A stretch of 6,044 nt of DNA from Candidatus Aminicenantota bacterium. GTDB taxonomy: Bacteria > Acidobacteriota > Aminicenantia > UBA2199. The notes below the pieces were generated by a model, which had not been told where the DNA came from, ran no database searches, and was given only the letters and a program-made list of their open reading frames with translations. The stretch is taken from assembly GCA_023136725.1 (NCBI GenBank), contig JAGLQR010000119.1, positions 1 through 6,044 on the forward strand, in the 5' to 3' direction. Both the position numbers and the translations under genes were made by a program. How positions within the stretch are numbered: position 1 is the first letter of the stretch; every line of letters begins with the position of its first letter. This document shows positions 5,846 to 6,044 of this stretch, piece after piece.

Positions 5846-6044
5846 TGATAAGAGTCGGACAAACACAAGGTGACTTTCAAATAAAAGCAGAGATCGGCCG
5901 GGGCGGTATGGGTACGATCTATTATGCTGTCGATACAATGCTCAACCGTGAAGTTGCTCTAAAGGTCATACACTCAGAACTTGCCAGTAATTTCCAGCTT
6001 ATGGAAAGGTTTAAAGTGGAGGCGATGACCCAGGGTCAGATGAA
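5845..6044 (+). CDS. Hanks-type Ser/Thr protein kinase, N-terminal part (cut by window end)
   Basis: The ATG overlaps the phosphatase stop (TAATG), and the frame stays open to the window end: 66 complete codons plus two bases. The sequence is the N-lobe of a eukaryotic-like (PknB/StkP-type) kinase. The glycine-rich ATP loop IGRGGMGTIY is at 17-26, the ATP-anchoring lysine K40 lies in VALKVI, and the helix-C glutamate is probably E59 in FKVEAM. All look functional. No Shine-Dalgarno sequence is evident, which fits coupled translation with the phosphatase gene. The catalytic loop, any transmembrane helix and any sensor domain lie beyond the window, so the kinase class and target are unknown. 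Pairing with a PP2C phosphatase is the classical arrangement for reversible Ser/Thr phosphorylation in bacteria. Confidence 0.93.
   Translation, partial: MIRVGQTQGDFQIKAEIGRGGMGTIYYAVDTMLNREVALKVIHSELASNFQLMERFKVEAMTQGQM

Overview
All recognisable genes lie on the + strand, packed tightly enough to read as one or two operons in a moderately AT-rich bacterium. Isoleucine ATA and arginine AGA/AGG codons are common. The Wzm/Wzt-type exporter, whose ATPase carries a polysaccharide-recognition tail, and a relative of LPS-heptose nucleotidyltransferases point weakly to a diderm (Gram-negative-type) organism. The codon use and gene mix would suit an FCB-group, spirochaete-like or candidate-phylum lineage. 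This placement is inference; there is no rRNA or phylogenetic marker here to settle it.

Region 1 (1-2069) holds housekeeping genes. The first 83 bases are probably the tail of an upstream gene. A good sigma70-like promoter (TTGACA, 17 bp, TAATAT) follows and ends so close to the ATG of cinA that the transcript may be almost leaderless. cinA (NMN deamidase / competence-damage protein) overlaps by 14 bp a TrmN6/YfiC-type tRNA adenine-N6 methyltransferase gene.

Region 2 (2071-4524) is a cell-surface glycan export unit. It has an ABC-2 permease (Wzm type), its ATPase with a Wzt C-terminal domain, and a short nucleotidyltransferase-fold protein related to RfaE2/HldE. In the last protein the catalytic HxGH motif has become KPYH and other active-site parts are shortened or missing. 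Junctions are 1-nt gaps or a TAATG stop-start overlap, so translation is probably coupled. No glycosyltransferases or sugar-nucleotide synthesis genes lie in the window.

Region 3 (4525-6044) starts with the only sizeable gap between genes, 112 bp with candidate promoters and no terminator that I can see. It is followed by a membrane-anchored PP2C-family Ser/Thr phosphatase with an unrecognised C-terminal extracytoplasmic part, then by the first 66 codons of a Hanks-type Ser/Thr protein kinase that runs off the window. These two form a classical reversible-phosphorylation pair joined by a TAATG overlap.

I see no tRNA or rRNA genes, CRISPR array, insertion sequence or phage gene. The least ordinary items are the degenerate nucleotidyltransferase, the membrane-tethered phosphatase with its C-terminal domain, and the possible leaderless promoter of cinA.
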